DNA of 64,000 bases from NCBI GenBank assembly GCA_030549335.1, contig CM060196.1, positions 24,386,501-24,450,500 of the forward strand, in the 5' to 3' direction. A program made the position numbers and the translations under genes. This DNA comes from Pontederia crassipes. Lineage: Eukaryota; Streptophyta; Magnoliopsida; Commelinales; Pontederiaceae. A model generated the notes under the pieces. The model worked only from the letters and a program-made list of their open reading frames with translations, was not told the DNA's origin and did no database searches. Shown here one piece after another: positions 41,601 to 54,211 of this stretch. The number at the start of each line of letters is the position of its first letter. Within the stretch, counting starts at the first letter, position 1.

Positions 41601-42696
41601 AAAATGTAAAGATGACAATGATTATAATGATGGGCAATGCCCAATGATATTATGATCTTTTAATGATGATCATGTTATTCTCGTTACACTTATCATGTTA
41701 TCATCAGTAATGCCACTCTAGTTCATGCCTCTTGATCATGATGTTATTGTATCAATCATATCTACATGACTCTATCAATTATTATTATATTTATTTGATT
41801 ATCTTTATGATGTCATTGTTGCTTATATGTCATATCATTATTATGTATTGGGCGTCAAAGCTCACAGGGAGGTTCATCTCCCCTGTGTATTCAATGTCAC
41901 AGGTAATAACCTATCCCAGTAAAAAGGATGATGGCGCAGGCGACAGATCGAGCTCGTGGTGATCTTTGCACATGAAATCGAGTCTCTTCAACTTTCTTTT
42001 TATTTTCATCGAGTTGTATTTATTTATGCAAACTATCATGTTTAGATTAGGTGAGACTTAGTTGTGTTATCTTGTTAAGACTTCCGCATTCATTTTAATT
42101 ATGCATCTTTTTAAACGAATAATAGCTATGTTTCCTTCCGCAATTATTCCTCTATTATGTTGACCAGTCAAAGTCTTATTTTGATCAAATTATTGTACAC
42201 GTAAGTCATGTCTCGTAACGTTCCCGGAGTGTATTCAGCCACGTGGCGGGGTGCATTTTGAGGGCGTTACAGCTTATTGTGATTTTGGTGGCATATCTTC
42301 ACCTTGTGTGTTTGTCTGCTTGCATTGTTAATGAGTGCTTTAGCACGTTTGATGACTGTTTTTATTATAGAACCTATGCTCCATTTTTCTAAAGGTTTCG
42401 TGGGTTAATGTAGATGCTTCTGCCATAAAAAGACAATTGACATGGGCTATGTGTGTTCGGTTTGTTTGTCTATATACTGCAAGCATCACAGAAAGTGCTC
42501 CACTTGTGGGTTAGTATTCTCTTATGTAAAATATCTCAACTGCTCTTTTCAGGATTAGGCTGCTTTGATCAATTTATTGAGTTTTAGTTCATCGTTCATT
42601 GCATTTTCTCGCAGTTTGCCTTCATACTCGTTATAAGGATATGTAATATCATGATGCAGATCGGATTTCAGTCAGCCACCAAGCGAACCAATTTGA
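35629..42696 (+). CDS. TFB4: TFB4 (p34, GTF2H3) subunit of TFIIH, 11 exons
   Basis: Core TFIIH subunit for transcription initiation and nucleotide-excision repair; it pairs with p44. Exons: 35629-35656, 35737-35858, 35936-36209, 36294-36340, 36723-36760, 36878-36923, 38739-38792, 38903-38971, 40123-40199, 42414-42509, 42660-42696; all GT-AG and in phase, 295 aa. The Tfb4 von Willebrand-like fold is seen in LYSDDVSLVVVLVDANPFF, ATGVNSCGYIYDS, SSLLSGSLSLALCYIQRIFRSG, PQPRILCLHGSPDGPEQYVAVMNAIFSAQRS, VPIDSC, FLQQASYITGGVYLKPQQLDGLFEYL and LPKPSGVDFRASCFC. The C-terminal C4 zinc finger is CFCHK..CSVCLSIYCKHHRKCSTCG (from C253). An Ala run (AAAAAAA) in exon 2 is unusual for the family. The last exon is tiny (12 codons with stop). 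Introns 6 and 9 exceed 1.8 kb and hold transposon relics. Confidence 0.95.
37931..38211. mobile_element. hAT-like MITE family B, copy 2, in TFB4 intron 6
   Basis: It starts CAGGGGCGGACCGAG and has the family blocks AAAAGTCAGGGGGGGCCAAAAT and GAGGGGGGCCAGGGCCCCCC then CCCACAACGTGG. The outermost right terminus seen in copy 1 is missing, so this copy is truncated. On the minus strand, 37995-38055 reads GATGGTAGCATGC and GAGTTCAAATC, resembling tRNA A and B boxes. Confidence 0.6.
41145..42271 (+). mobile_element. Probable solo LTR (gypsy-like) in TFB4 intron 9
   Basis: The sequence begins TGTAGCACCC and ends GAGGGCGTTACA, the near-palindromic TGTAACACC...GGTGTTACA ends common to plant gypsy LTRs. 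Length is 1127 bp and no internal coding region is present. It includes a 62-bp direct duplication (units at 41456 and 41518, TGGCCAAAAGGGAGTCGAAA). The flanks GGTAC and GCTTA do not match as a target duplication, so the exact left edge is doubtful. Confidence 0.5.
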
Positions 42697-44689
42697 GATC
42701 AGAGGTCTAATGTCCACATGCAATTTGGCATTAGGTTTGTGGCATGCATCTTTTTGTGTTCTTCGATTATATTCATCTCTTTATCAGTAGATGCTTGGGA
42801 ATGTGAACGCTCAGGACACTACTTTGTCTGTGAACTCTCTCTTTCTCTTTTCTTTTTTTTCTTTAAATGGAGAGATGAATCACACCAGGAAACACCTGGA
42901 AGCTGAAAATTTTCCCATTTCCTTGTTTAATTTGTGTCAGCCCTCCATATGTTTAAAGTTCCATCACTTTGATCTCATTCAGCCATACCCCATCGCCTTG
43001 ACATCACAATATATTTCAGCTCACCTCGGTAACTTTTTAAACCCCATGTTTTGTTATATCTGGTACAGACCTCCTATTTACCTATGTGGCATGACCTACC
43101 TACCTACCTACTGTGACACAAGCACATTTCTCTTGTTCTGTCGACGTCTGACCACATGCCACTGGTGTGCCTGTGTAGTCTGTACTCTTTGTCTGTACTC
43201 TTTGTCGACTCTACAAACCCCAAAAAAAAATACTTCCCACATATAAATATACGAAGCATCTCTGTCATTCCATGTATGGGATTCACCTTATTTGCTTAAA
43301 TGCATGCACGGGTGAGAGAGGAAGGGCGCGGGCATGTGTGCAGTTAACATACTAATTCAATCCTTTGACCTGGAAAAAGGTAGATGAGGAACGTGAGTGG
43401 TAATAAATGAGCAAACTTAGCACTTTCACATATTTTTTTTGTGGATATTGCCAAAGATATTTAAACAATATAGAACAGGAAGGAAACAAATCAACAAGCA
43501 AAACATGATACAGTCTATAAAATGAATAAATTTGATGATCACCAAGATCAAACAACTGCTGCCAGCTATTTTACTGCATCTCAAAAAATTAATATGTTGA
43601 CATCGTAGTCATATACATTTCTTTCTAAAAAGTAACACCTTTTTCTTCTATTAGATAAACTTAATTTATCGCATGGGCTAGATTTAGATGTATTCAGCCT
43701 GGTAGGACTCCATAAATCTTAATGCATAGGTTACTAATCAAACGGGGAAAGAATTCTAGGTTTTTTTTGTATTTATCTGTTAATTTTAAACTCTTTTGAC
43801 GCAATTTCTTTTCTTTCAATTTTGTCATCTTCTTTCTTCTCTTTTTTTTCTTCCAATTCTTCTCCATTTTGTCTACTATATCAATATTATAACTTAAAAT
43901 TCACAAATAAATAATAAACCTCCACTTTATAAGTTCGAATCTCACTGTCATGAAAGATGGAATATATGCACACAAAATGTAAATTGAATTTTAAAATAAA
44001 TGTTGCATAATTCAACATAGTGAATTACCAAATGGGAATTATATTACACTATCAACATGATTCTCTTTATTTCTTCCTTTTCAACGTATGAGGTTGGGAG
44101 GAACATTAAGCAATTTCGCTAAGTCGATTCTTCCAACGATCTCCGATTAAATTTTGGAAATCTGATCCTGGACCTGCATCCATGAGTTTTTTAGGTTTAC
44201 TTATCCTGCGCCGCATAAAAGTTTAAGCCAATGTGACATGATTAATTTTGTACACAGTACGTTTCAAACTCAAGGAACGAGGACAAGTTGTTTACCACGT
44301 GCTATCTTGACACGAGAATATTTTTTAATAATCTTAATCCATTGCATAAGATATACAACTTAATACTAACAAATTGGATTATATCGATGGATTATCCATA
44401 ATGGACGGATTAGCGGATTAAAATTGAGTTAACCATTAGAAGAAATGTGGCAACCTCGTTAGTAGTTCGAGTCCGAGGACGAACCAGACGTGTCTCCCGG
44501 TTCATCGGGACTCAGTTCAAAAGAGGCTGGTCGCTTATTTAGCTAATTAAACAAATGTGATAACACGGGACTCAATAAACACTAAATTTAAAGCTTACTC
44601 GGGTCAGCTTTCAATAAATTCGTTCATAATTTGTAAACTCTCACTTTGCCCACATGATGATGTAGGAAATAATGGTACGCCGTACGCGA
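42697..44689. other. Spacer between TFB4 and the beta-xylosidase gene
   Basis: The first few hundred bases are probably TFB4 3' untranslated region. The rest is AT-rich without recognised genes. Confidence 0.5.
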
Positions 44690-44700
44690 TATATATAAAA
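44689..44700 (+). promoter_or_regulatory. TATA box of the beta-xylosidase gene
   Basis: ATATATATAAAA lies about 100 bp upstream of the chosen ATG (44795). An in-frame ATG at 44705 is only 5 bp downstream of it and so would precede the transcription start. Confidence 0.65.
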
Positions 44701-44794
44701 AATTATGACACCACCATTCACCATCTCCACTGGACATGGGGACTTTATTAGAGCAGTCGTGAGCCGGTCAGAAAATTTACAGGCAAATCCAACC

Positions 44795-47700
44795 ATGACC
44801 CGACGTATCACGCTCCGATCTCCCCGCGATCTCGCCCAAGATCTCGAATCCAAATGCCACCTCCGCCTCCATTGCTCCCTATTCATCCTCCTCCTCCTCA
44901 TCCACCTCCCGCTCTCTGCGTCTTCCACTGCCACGCCACCATCTGAGCTCACAACGATTCCATGCGAGCCTCAGGAACAGCTCTCCTCCTCCTCCACCAC
45001 CACCACCTCCTCGTTCTTGCCACTCTCTCCAGATGCCTCACCGCCGCCGGCGTCCCCGTCTCCGCCTCCGCTCCCGAGGTACCCATGCCACCCGCCGGAG
45101 TTCTCCTCTTTCCCCTTCTGCAACGCCTCCCTCCCCGTGTCCGCCCGCGCCGCGTCCCTCCTCTCCCTCCTCACCCTCGACGAGAAGATCCAGCAGCTCT
45201 CCAATTCCGCCGCCGCCGTGCCCCGCCTCGGCGTCCCGCCCTACGAGTGGTGGTCCGAGTCCCTCCACGGACTCGCTGACAACGGCCCCGGCGTCAACTT
45301 CACCTCCGGTCCGGTCCGCGCGGCCACCGGCTTCCCGCAGGTCATCCTCGCCGCCGCGGCCTTCAACCGCACGCTCTGGCGCGCCATCGCCGCGGCCGTC
45401 GCCGTCGAGGCGCGCGCCATGCACAACGTCGGACAGGCCGGCCTCACCTTCTGGGCGCCTAACATCAACGTCTTCCGCGACCCCCGGTGGGGACGCGGAC
45501 AGGAGACGCCCGGGGAGGACCCGTTCGTTGCCGCGGACTATGCCGTCGAGTACGTCAAGGGGTTCCAGGGGGAGTACGATGACGCCGGTGCCGACGATGG
45601 CAGTGGCGGCCGCCTCACGCTCTCTGCCTGCTGCAAGCATTACACTGCTTATGATCTGGAGAAGTGGGGAAATTTCACCAGATATACGTTCAATGCGAAG
45701 GTATGGAACTGGCCAACGCCAAAAGAACTTAAAGTCCCGTGGATGATTTTGTACATAAGCCATTACAAGTTTAACATAGATACCAAATTAAGATTCGAAA
45801 GTGTCAAGAATTACTAGTCTTAAGATACGTACTAAGAGTTCCTACGAATCTTATACGAGAAGGAGAACTGGCAATTACGGTAGGTAGATAATTTAATTCA
45901 AAGCTGTAAGCGGGTATTAGATATGACTGCCTTGTAGCATTTGGTTCTTCTGATTGATGACTGGACATGAAATTGTGTGTGCGCGGTCGTATGTGATTTG
46001 CACAGGTCACCGAGCAAGATATGGAGGACACCTTCCAGCCTCCGTTTCAGAGCTGCATTCAGGAAGGCCGCGCGAGTTGTCTCATGTGCGCTTACAATCA
46101 GGTGAATGGTGTGCCCGCATGCGCTCGTGGCGATCTTATTGAGAAAGCACGTAAAGAGTGGGGATTCAAAGGGTAAATATTTATGATCTCATTCATGATT
46201 TTGTTTGTCTGGGATGAAATTTGATGAACGAACCATGACTAATTGCTACTATTCTCACTCTTGAAGCTGCTACTGATTGAGTCAATTCCATGTGGACTAA
46301 ATTGGTTATATATCAATGTAAATGCAGTTATGTCACCTCTGACTGTGATGCTGTCGCTATAATTTTTGAAGATCAGAAGTACTCGGCTTCACCAGAAGAC
46401 TCAATTGCTGATGTTTTGAAGGCAGGTTAGGGTCTACACCTATGCCTAAAGATTTAAATTAAATTCCTCTATATCGGTGTCTTTGTACCTCCTTACGGGC
46501 TTAATCTAATGAAATGATTTATTTGCTCTTGAGAAGGTATGGACATTAACTGCGGCACATATCTACTCCGTTATACCAAATCAGCAGTTGATTCAGGAAA
46601 GGTTCAAGAGGAGGATATTGATCGCGCTCTCCTTAATCTGTTCTCTGTCCAGATTAGGTTAGGGCTATTTGATGGTGAACCATCAAAGCAACGGAATGGG
46701 AATCTGGGACCGAATGACATCTGCACTGCGGAACATAGAGAGCTGGCTCTAGAGACAGCAAGACAAGGCATTGTACTTCTGAAGAACGATAAAGACTTCC
46801 TGCCACTTAAGAAGCATGAGATAGGTTCTATAGCAGTTATAGGCCCTGCCGGCAATGACCCGAGTGTGTATGGTGGAGATTACATAGGTCTGCTATGTCA
46901 TTCAATTGGTTAACTTATATTGAACTAGCACACAGAGTATTCCATTATCGTGGGCATTGATCTTATGAAATTTTTGCAGGTGTACCATGCCATCCTGTGA
47001 GCATCGTCCAGGGCCTCCAAAATTATGTGCGACAAGTAGAATTTGCTCCTGGTTGCTTCAATGTATCCTGCAAAACTAATGATGGGTTTGAGGATGCTAT
47101 TAATATTGCCAAGAAAGCAGATCTGATTGTTTTGATTGCTGGACTGAACCAAACTGAAGAAACTGAAGACCTGGACCGGGTCAGCCTTTTGCTGCCTGGC
47201 AAACAAATGGACCTTGTTACTGCAGTTGCTAACGTCGCTAAGAATCCAATGGTCCTCATCCTGATGGGTGGTGGACCTCTTGATGTTTCATTTGTTAAGG
47301 AAAGTCCATTAGTTGCTGGTATTTTTTGGATTGGATACCCAGGTGAAATAGGGGGACAAGCAGTAGCAGAGGCTCTTTTTGGTGATCTAAACCCTGGTGA
47401 GCTATTGAAATATGTTTGCTTTGCTCCAAGATAGTTATCAAAGTTCTCATCCATGACCTTGACTTATGTGCATTTTGATCTTGCAGGAGGGCGCTTACCA
47501 GTAACTTGGTATCCGGAAGCTTTCACTGAAGTCCCAATGAATGATATGAATATGAGAGCTGATCCTTCCCGAGGTTATCCTGGACGAACCTATCGATTCT
47601 ATACAGGAGATGTTGTCTATAGATTTGGCTATGGGTTGACCTATTCAAAATATTCCTATATATTCATGTCAGTTCCTAGCAGAATTAGCTTATCGCAAGT

Positions 47701-48085
47701 ATCAACTGAAGGCAGCATCAGGAGGAATCCGCCCTATGCAAGGGACGATGGAGTTGACGCCATGAAAATTGAGGAGATCTCATCTTGTGAGGCCTTAAAA
47801 TTCAATGTGCAGATATCTGTCATGAGCAATGGTGCTTTGGATGGAGGCCACACTGTCCTGTTGTTTTCGAGGTCAGAAACAACCGTCAGAGGCGCCCCGC
47901 TGAAACAATTGCTTGGATTCGACCGTGTGCATGTTGCAGCTTATGGGGCTACCGAAGCTAACATTTTGGTTGATCCTTGCAAGCACCTCAGCTTGGTGAA
48001 GGAGGATGGCCAAAGGGTGATTCCTTTGGGAAGACATGTTCTAATGCTTGAGGACTTAGAGCATGAATTGTTTATTGAGGATTAA
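44795..48085 (+). CDS. BXL6: GH3 beta-D-xylosidase, BXL6-like, 6 exons
   Basis: Secreted wall enzyme expected to release xylose from xylan side chains or oligomers. Exons: 44795-45700, 46006-46172, 46328-46425, 46537-46887, 46980-47396, 47487-48085; GT-AG, in phase, 845 aa. The N terminus has a hydrophobic signal ([17 protein letters not shown]) followed by a long Ser/Thr/Pro linker. GH3 motifs: [63 protein letters not shown] and YVTSDCDAV, where D363 is the expected nucleophile. The second GH3 domain shows [14 protein letters not shown] and [33 protein letters not shown]; a fibronectin-III-like C terminus begins near [25 protein letters not shown]. The IIFEDQ after the nucleophile and the C-terminal DPCKHLS and [10 protein letters not shown] resemble BXL6 rather than BXL1/4. 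Exon 1 is strongly GC-rich. Confidence 0.92.
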
Positions 48086-51000
48086 GAAGTGAACTTTTAT
48101 GCTCCTCCATAATTTTGGATTATTGCCTCATAGAAAGAGGAGCTGTTGTATCTCAAACTATGGTAAATGCAAATAATCCATCTTCAGGACAAATTTTTCA
48201 TTCCCTTTATGATAAATAAGTTTGTGATCGATCAAGATGAAACCAAATAACATCAAAGAAATTAGTTCATTGATCTCAATTTCAACTAGGGTTAAGAATC
48301 ATCTACTATATCATTGACGCGCACCCTGGTGCAAGCGTTCCGATGTTCTCTGTTGTGTGATTAACTTTTTTTTATCTTTCATCTTGCTGTGCTGAAGGTG
48401 GACAACAAACTCCTTTTGTTCATCATTATTTTGTTTTATGGGAGACCTGATATTGTGTTGTACTGCACAGGGTGGATTATGAACTGATGTGCTTGTGCTA
48501 AACTTAGATGTTACACCAATATGTTTCATTAGTCATGTTATCCACATAAAAATATAAATTAGTTTCTAAACAGGGTTAGACATCTTTTAATTGTGGCATA
48601 ATTCTTTAATGAGTTGGCATGATTCATGAGTAATTCATACAGAAGCTTAAATCATTGTATTGCCTGAGGAGAGGTATATAAATCATTGGATTATTTCTTC
48701 CAAGATCATTGGAATATTTCTTCCAAGTTCTCAACTTGGAAGAAAATGGAATGTGAAGCATCCTATTCTATAATCGATAAAAAAAAGCACTATTTTTGTA
48801 TCCGTTTAATTAACGTGTATTCATTTTGTTAGCAACTAAATAATCTCATGATCAACGAAACATGAGCGCACCCATTTACCTTCTTTTGGTTGGGTACCGG
48901 TTGAATCATGCATCCATCTCAACCATTTCATTTTTATTGGAAAAATTTGAACTTTAATTCAAAATAACACAGCATAAGAAATTGAATCATTTTCATCAAT
49001 GTTATCAATATTTCGATCTAGATTTTAAGATCTTATAATTTTATTCTTACGTGTAAAATCTTAATTTGATTTTGATTTTGATCACACGATGTCACGATTT
49101 TATCCGATCTTATAAGATCTTATAGATTAAATATATTCATTTAAATATTAATAAAATTATATATTTATGATAATAATTAATTTATATGAATTTTAATATA
49201 TTTTTATTTTTAATATGTTTTGATGTAATTTTGTTTAAAAATCAATAAAAATATGACTAATAAGTGAGATGCAATTTATTATTTAAATACGAAAAATTAA
49301 TTAAAAGAATATTTATTATTTTTAAAAGTATATATTTTATTAAAAAATAAGATCTTACTATACTCAATTTAATGTTACAATTTTCTCCTCTTTGATATTA
49401 TGTACCTTGCTTTTGATATTAACTATATGAACAAACTTCATCCACTTCTTTTCTCTGCGACTCTGCCAATATAATTCAATTATCAAAGCCCATTAAAACA
49501 AGTGCACCTTATTTATGATAAAGTTAAAAATAGTCGTGTGCCTCGTGTACTTTTAATCGTACGGGAAGTCAAAACTCAATCCATCCTTGCGAAAAATAAT
49601 TGGTCAAACGCAAGCACCTAACTCGAACAATTCAACAGACATTGGCCCTAGTTGTCCTTCAATTAGTAGATATCTGATGATATCACATATATTATTATTA
49701 TTATTATAGAAAATTAATTAGTTGCAGTCGAAAATTCAAGATTGCATCCAAGGATTCATCACTTGTATCCAAGGGTTCATATGTTTGCAAAATAATACAA
49801 ATATGGAATTGCATCTGAAGGATTCATTACTTGTTACGTATAATTTGTTTTGAGTACTTGTTAGACATGCATATCGATTGAGAAAGGCCAAGAAGAAATC
49901 ATGACGGTGAAACCATAACATCGAAAGCAAGATGTAGTTGTTTTTTTGTTTTTATAAAGTAAAAAAAAATGGTTATGCTATCTCTCTTTAGAAAAATATA
50001 TAACAATTAGATATCTTCTGACTTAATTCGATTCCAACTCACCAAATGCAATCCGTGAACGTGCAGTTCATATGCATCACGCCTACAGTTTGATCATATC
50101 TCTTATCATTGCCTTAACTTTTTTCGAGATAGTCATGAATTCATCTATCTTTCGAATTTATTTAGGACTGAGTGTTGACATGACTAATTCGGTGTTCGAA
50201 CAAAATAACGATCAAAATACTATATTCCTACGATATGTGACTAAGCCAACTAAATCACAATCTTCTTTCTTGTTGCTAAGTTGATGCGTGGTTGCTTTCT
50301 TATCTTATATTAAAAAAAAGAACAAACAAAGACATAAATAAAAAAAGAAAAGAGAAAAATATATATGAACAAAGTTATCCTAACAAAGAACCATATATAT
50401 AATATGTAATCTCTATCCATGACGTAGCGATTGAGCTAACGTTACGGAGGCTTCGATGGATTATAAAATTTGGCTGCCGAATTGACCACCGAAACCATCA
50501 CCATTTTGCCATGCAACTGGGCGAAGTTGGTGCCTCATCATGAGAAAGATGATAAGTTCTGTCATCGCCACTTGCATCCCACATGATCCACATGACGGCC
50601 GGCCCTGCCCTCAAATATGATATAATTTTTCATTCAGATATAAATTTACACTTCATAGCACACATATGATGCATATTATTTCGATGATCCAAATATGTGT
50701 TGCACGCTTTAACGTGTCTGATTAGTTAGTCCATTTAAGATTATGTTCTGATTGGAATTTACTTGGCCTAGTGATTTGTTTTTCCTTATTTTCTGAAATC
50801 ATTGAACAAGAAAGAATGCGTGAGACTGATAATATTGGAAAAAAAAAACTCAACCTTGTGCTCATAGTTGTACATGTTTGTGTCAACAGGCTGCCACACA
50901 AGTGACCACCGCCGGTCAGACTTGAAAACAAAAAATAAATAGAATAAACAAATTGTCACGCATTCGATAGAGTTAAATCTTCCACCAAATCGTCTGTTTT

Positions 51001-51904
51001 AGTATCAAACGTATTGTTGTGTAATATTTCATATTGAATGGCCATATTATGAAACCATTCAAAGAGAGAGAAAGAGATAGAGAGAAAGAGAAAGAGAAAG
51101 AGAAACGAAATGATGACGACATCCCTCCAATGCTTAGCTGCCATATCTGATTATGGAGACGCATATGTGCGTTCTGTAGTCTGAAAGGCGTGCAAGCAAT
51201 CTGAACCAATACTTTGTTTGGGGGAGCCTTTGCATTCATTAAAAAGCTTCCACATGTGGATGGAGATAGCAACAGGTTCCTTTTCCTTGTTCTTCTCCAG
51301 CTCCCAAAACACTTCACTCTTTCAGGTCCAAATATCTCTGAATCCCCTTCCAGAAGAATCGAATTGGAAACGTCATTTGTTGATCGATTTCTAGTAAATA
51401 CTAAAAGGATGAATACCTTTCAAGGGATGGAACACTTTGATTGCCCTTGAAGAATTTTGAACTTGCATCACTTCATCATTTGAACCAAAATAGATCACTC
51501 TCCTTGGAGAAATAGAGATTGCATCGTTCATCAATTATTCATGACCTAATGAAAAGTCATCATCCACACAGTTATTGGGAACATTCACCTTTGTTCTTGA
51601 TCTTTTGAGTCAGATTATTGATGTAGGCTGAGTTCCAATTTATAGCTCTGGTGAGAAGAGACGGCACAATCCCCATAATCAAATGTATAACTGTGATTCA
51701 AGTATTGCCTCTTATAATTTTGTTTCCTCTAAACTGTGAAACTGTAACAGGTATATTTCTCTTGTGTTTGTATCTTTTATGAGATTCAAGTTGGTGCCCC
51801 CTTAAACAGGGGTCCATTTTCTCTTCTCATCTGCTCAAATTGAATTATAACTTTCCTTGCAACCTACAGTGCATGACAAAAAAAATAGGTGCAAAGGACA
51901 CAAA
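48086..51904. other. Spacer between BXL6 and MCU
   Basis: It starts with the BXL6 3' untranslated region. A perfect short palindrome CTTCCAAGTT-CTC-AACTTGGAAG is near 48720-48745. The 48990-49370 stretch is an AT-rich block reiterating AAGATCTTAT. A (GAAAGA)-type run lies at 51060-51105. The 78-codon frame at 51214-51450 (+) has no recognised domain. The 3' untranslated region of the minus-strand MCU is expected near 51700-51904. Confidence 0.5.
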
Positions 51905-53955
51905 TCAATGTTCCCTCCCCGCCCAATTGGGATAGGAAGGTTCTGATGAGAAGAATTCCCGGTGCGGCAGCGCCGCCGCTGGGGCATTCGAGCATGCTTG
52001 CTTCAGCTCATTGAAGCGATGAACATCGAAGCCCTGTGCCTCCATGAGGCGCTTCTGCTTGGTAGTGAACCGGCTTTGGAAGAAGCCCTCAAAGGAGGGC
52101 TCCTTGGATGTCCTAAGGAAGAAGGCGTAGCCGGCCATGAAGTAGAGGGAGGTCACGTAGAAGCAGATGGGCTCCATCACGTCCCACGACAGCTCCCAGA
52201 AGGTCAGCCTCATGAAGGCAGCCGTCTGCACCACCAGGTAACCCAGTCCACCCCACAGCTCCCTCCTCACCTGGAGGGCAGCCCTCCGGTCGATGTCTGC
52301 CTTCTCCTCCTCCATCTTTCTCAATTCTTCCCTCCGGGAGTCATTCCGACAGCTCAAGGACAAAGGAATTGCTCTCTCCATTGCTCTGACCAGCTGCAAG
52401 ACAAAACGAAGGCAAAACAAAAGAAAAAACAACATTTACTCCTTGTGTTCTTCCTTGTTACTATGACTTCAATCATATAAAAGTTTACAGAGTATCAAGA
52501 CTTCAGGAATAGCAAACATTTTTCTACTGAAAATACTTCCCACCCAATCAACGATAACTTGGCAGAGAGAGCACTCCTAAACAACTGGAGATTCATGGAT
52601 CAATATTATCATTGGATCATGACCCTCAACAAAGGAAAAATAAAGGAGAAAAAAAGAATTAGCTTGCTTGTTCTATCAAATTTCCCCAGAAGGTTCAGAG
52701 CCCAAGCGGAAAAGGATGGCAAAATACTGAGATAAAATATAATTTTACATCAACCTCCACACCTTAGAAGGAATCTATTTTTTCACTAGAAACTCAATAT
52801 ATAAATAGACGAAAAAAGGATGAAATTGAAATCTTTCAGAGATGTGGATTTCCTATATTCAGATAAACAGTAGACTATTATATGTTCATCAAATCATCTA
52901 ATTGTATAGGCTTATATATAGATAATAACATAAATCTTTTTGTGCCCAGAGTAATAAATTCATCATCTCCTGAATGAATCAAGATATATGTATATATAGA
53001 TATCTTGTTTTAAATTTATTAATAATTTTGTATGTATATATGCTTGTTGAATTGATCTGGAATTGGTAACGAGGAACAGAGCACAACAAGCAACGACTCC
53101 GGTCCTCCATGCATCTAAACTATTTTTTTATTTGAAACTGCAGCCACTGTCACACGTTACCATTTCTCCTGTACTAATCTCTTGATTTCCTGCTGAGAAA
53201 AAGAGAAGATAACCCAGGGAAAAAGATCTAGTCAGACCTTCATCTTGAATGATGTTCAAATCTAAAGCTATTAACAACCTCCCAACAGAGCAAGAAAAGA
53301 ACGCAAATTCGATCTCAAAATCTAAGCTTTATGTGCTCTGAATAACGAATGTGCGCAATGTCTATGAGATTAATACCTCTTCAGGCCGGAGGAAGACGCC
53401 GTCTCCGAGGACGATGACGCTGCCGGACTCGTCGAGTGCCCGCGCGATCTCGGGCCCCCGATCTCCGCCGGCGGCATCGCGGCAGATGCGGATGAACTCC
53501 GGGTAGGGGATGAAGCTCTCCCCAGTGGCCTTCAGCGCCGCCCTGGCCGCCTCCATCCGCGCGGCCCTCGCAACCTTTTTTACCTCCTCGACCTTAATCC
53601 GCGGGCCCTCCGTCTCCGGTGCCTCGGTCTCCTCCGGGGGTGGCGGGAGGAGTCCGTCGAGGCGGATGCGGGGTGGGTTCAGCGCGCGGATGCGCTCAGC
53701 GAGGAGATCGCCGGCGGGGAGAACGAAGCGGTCGGGGGGAAGGGCGGGCTGGAAGGTTGGCCGCTTCTGGAGGAACGAGAAGCGGCGGTCGGCCCCCGAG
53801 CAGTTGGTGCCGGAGAGGAATCGGCGGAGGAGGGACGGGGAGGGGGCGGCGGACGCCGGAGCATCGGCGGCAACGGCGGAAGATGGCGAAGAGGAGGAGG
53901 ATGCCTTGGCGATCCGAGAGAAGCGGAGCGCCAAAGTCTTACGAAGGGACGCCAT
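51905..53955 (-). CDS. MCU: Mitochondrial calcium uniporter (MCU), 2 exons
   Basis: Pore subunit of the inner-membrane calcium uniporter. Exon 1 is 53955-53377 and exon 2 is 52393-51905, GT-AG, phase 0, 355 aa. The first ~60 residues are rich in Arg, Ser and Ala (MASLRKTLALRFSRIAKASSSS), a good mitochondrial transit peptide, followed by the RRFLSG block. The matrix domain includes VEEVKKVARAARMEAARAAL and SGSVIVLGDGVFLRPEE. A coiled segment (RNDSRREELRKMEEEKADIDRRA) precedes two membrane helices (about 240-258 and 270-286). The loop between carries WDVMEP (263-268), the selectivity-filter motif (DxME) in its usual plant form. The C terminus has FEGFFQSRFTTKQKRLMEAQGFDV. The start is the ATG giving the transit peptide; the frame is open further upstream without a better candidate. 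Exon 1 is GC-rich. Confidence 0.95.
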
Positions 53956-54080
53956 TAGAGAAGGCGGAGCTCTATTTCTTTGGAGCTTTACGTCGAACGG
54001 GAGGTGGTAGCTGTTGCTTGTTCGAACGCAGAGATATAGAGAGAGAGGAGAGGAGAGAAGTGGGGGGAGGCGGATGGGCG

Positions 54081-54088
54081 TATTTATA
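54081..54088 (-). promoter_or_regulatory. TATA box of MCU
   Basis: The minus strand reads GCTATAAATACG about 130 bp upstream of the start codon, placing the transcription start near 54050. Confidence 0.75.
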
Positions 54089-54199
54089 GCGGGGAGATGA
54101 AATTGGGGGCGGACGAGACGACTCGAGACCGTTCGACTGCGAAAGGAAAGGAGGAGATGACCCGCAAAATATCGCGGAGAATACAATTAATAACGAGCG

Positions 54200-54211
54200 G
54201 ATGACGCGTAC
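54200..54211. promoter_or_regulatory. UPRE-type element upstream of MCU
   Basis: GATGACGCGTAC is an exact match to the plant UPR element II recognised by ER-stress bZIP factors. It lies 112 bp upstream of the MCU TATA box, a plausible regulatory position. The element is read on the plus strand, opposite to the gene. Function in this promoter is inferred only. Confidence 0.55.

Noticed and set aside
44455..44525. GTTCGAGTCC resembling a tRNA T-loop
   Set aside because: No acceptor, D-arm or anticodon stem could be paired around it.
45033..45763. Long alternative frames over BXL6 exon 1, including a 241-codon minus-strand frame
   Set aside because: They overlap a clear GH3 exon; they are shadows of GC-rich coding sequence.
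51214..51450. 78-codon plus-strand frame downstream of MCU
   Set aside because: Not recognised, no promoter or splice support; may be part of an untranslated or relic sequence.
53510..54089. 166- and 156-codon plus-strand frames over MCU exon 1
   Set aside because: They are shadows opposite the MCU coding exon.
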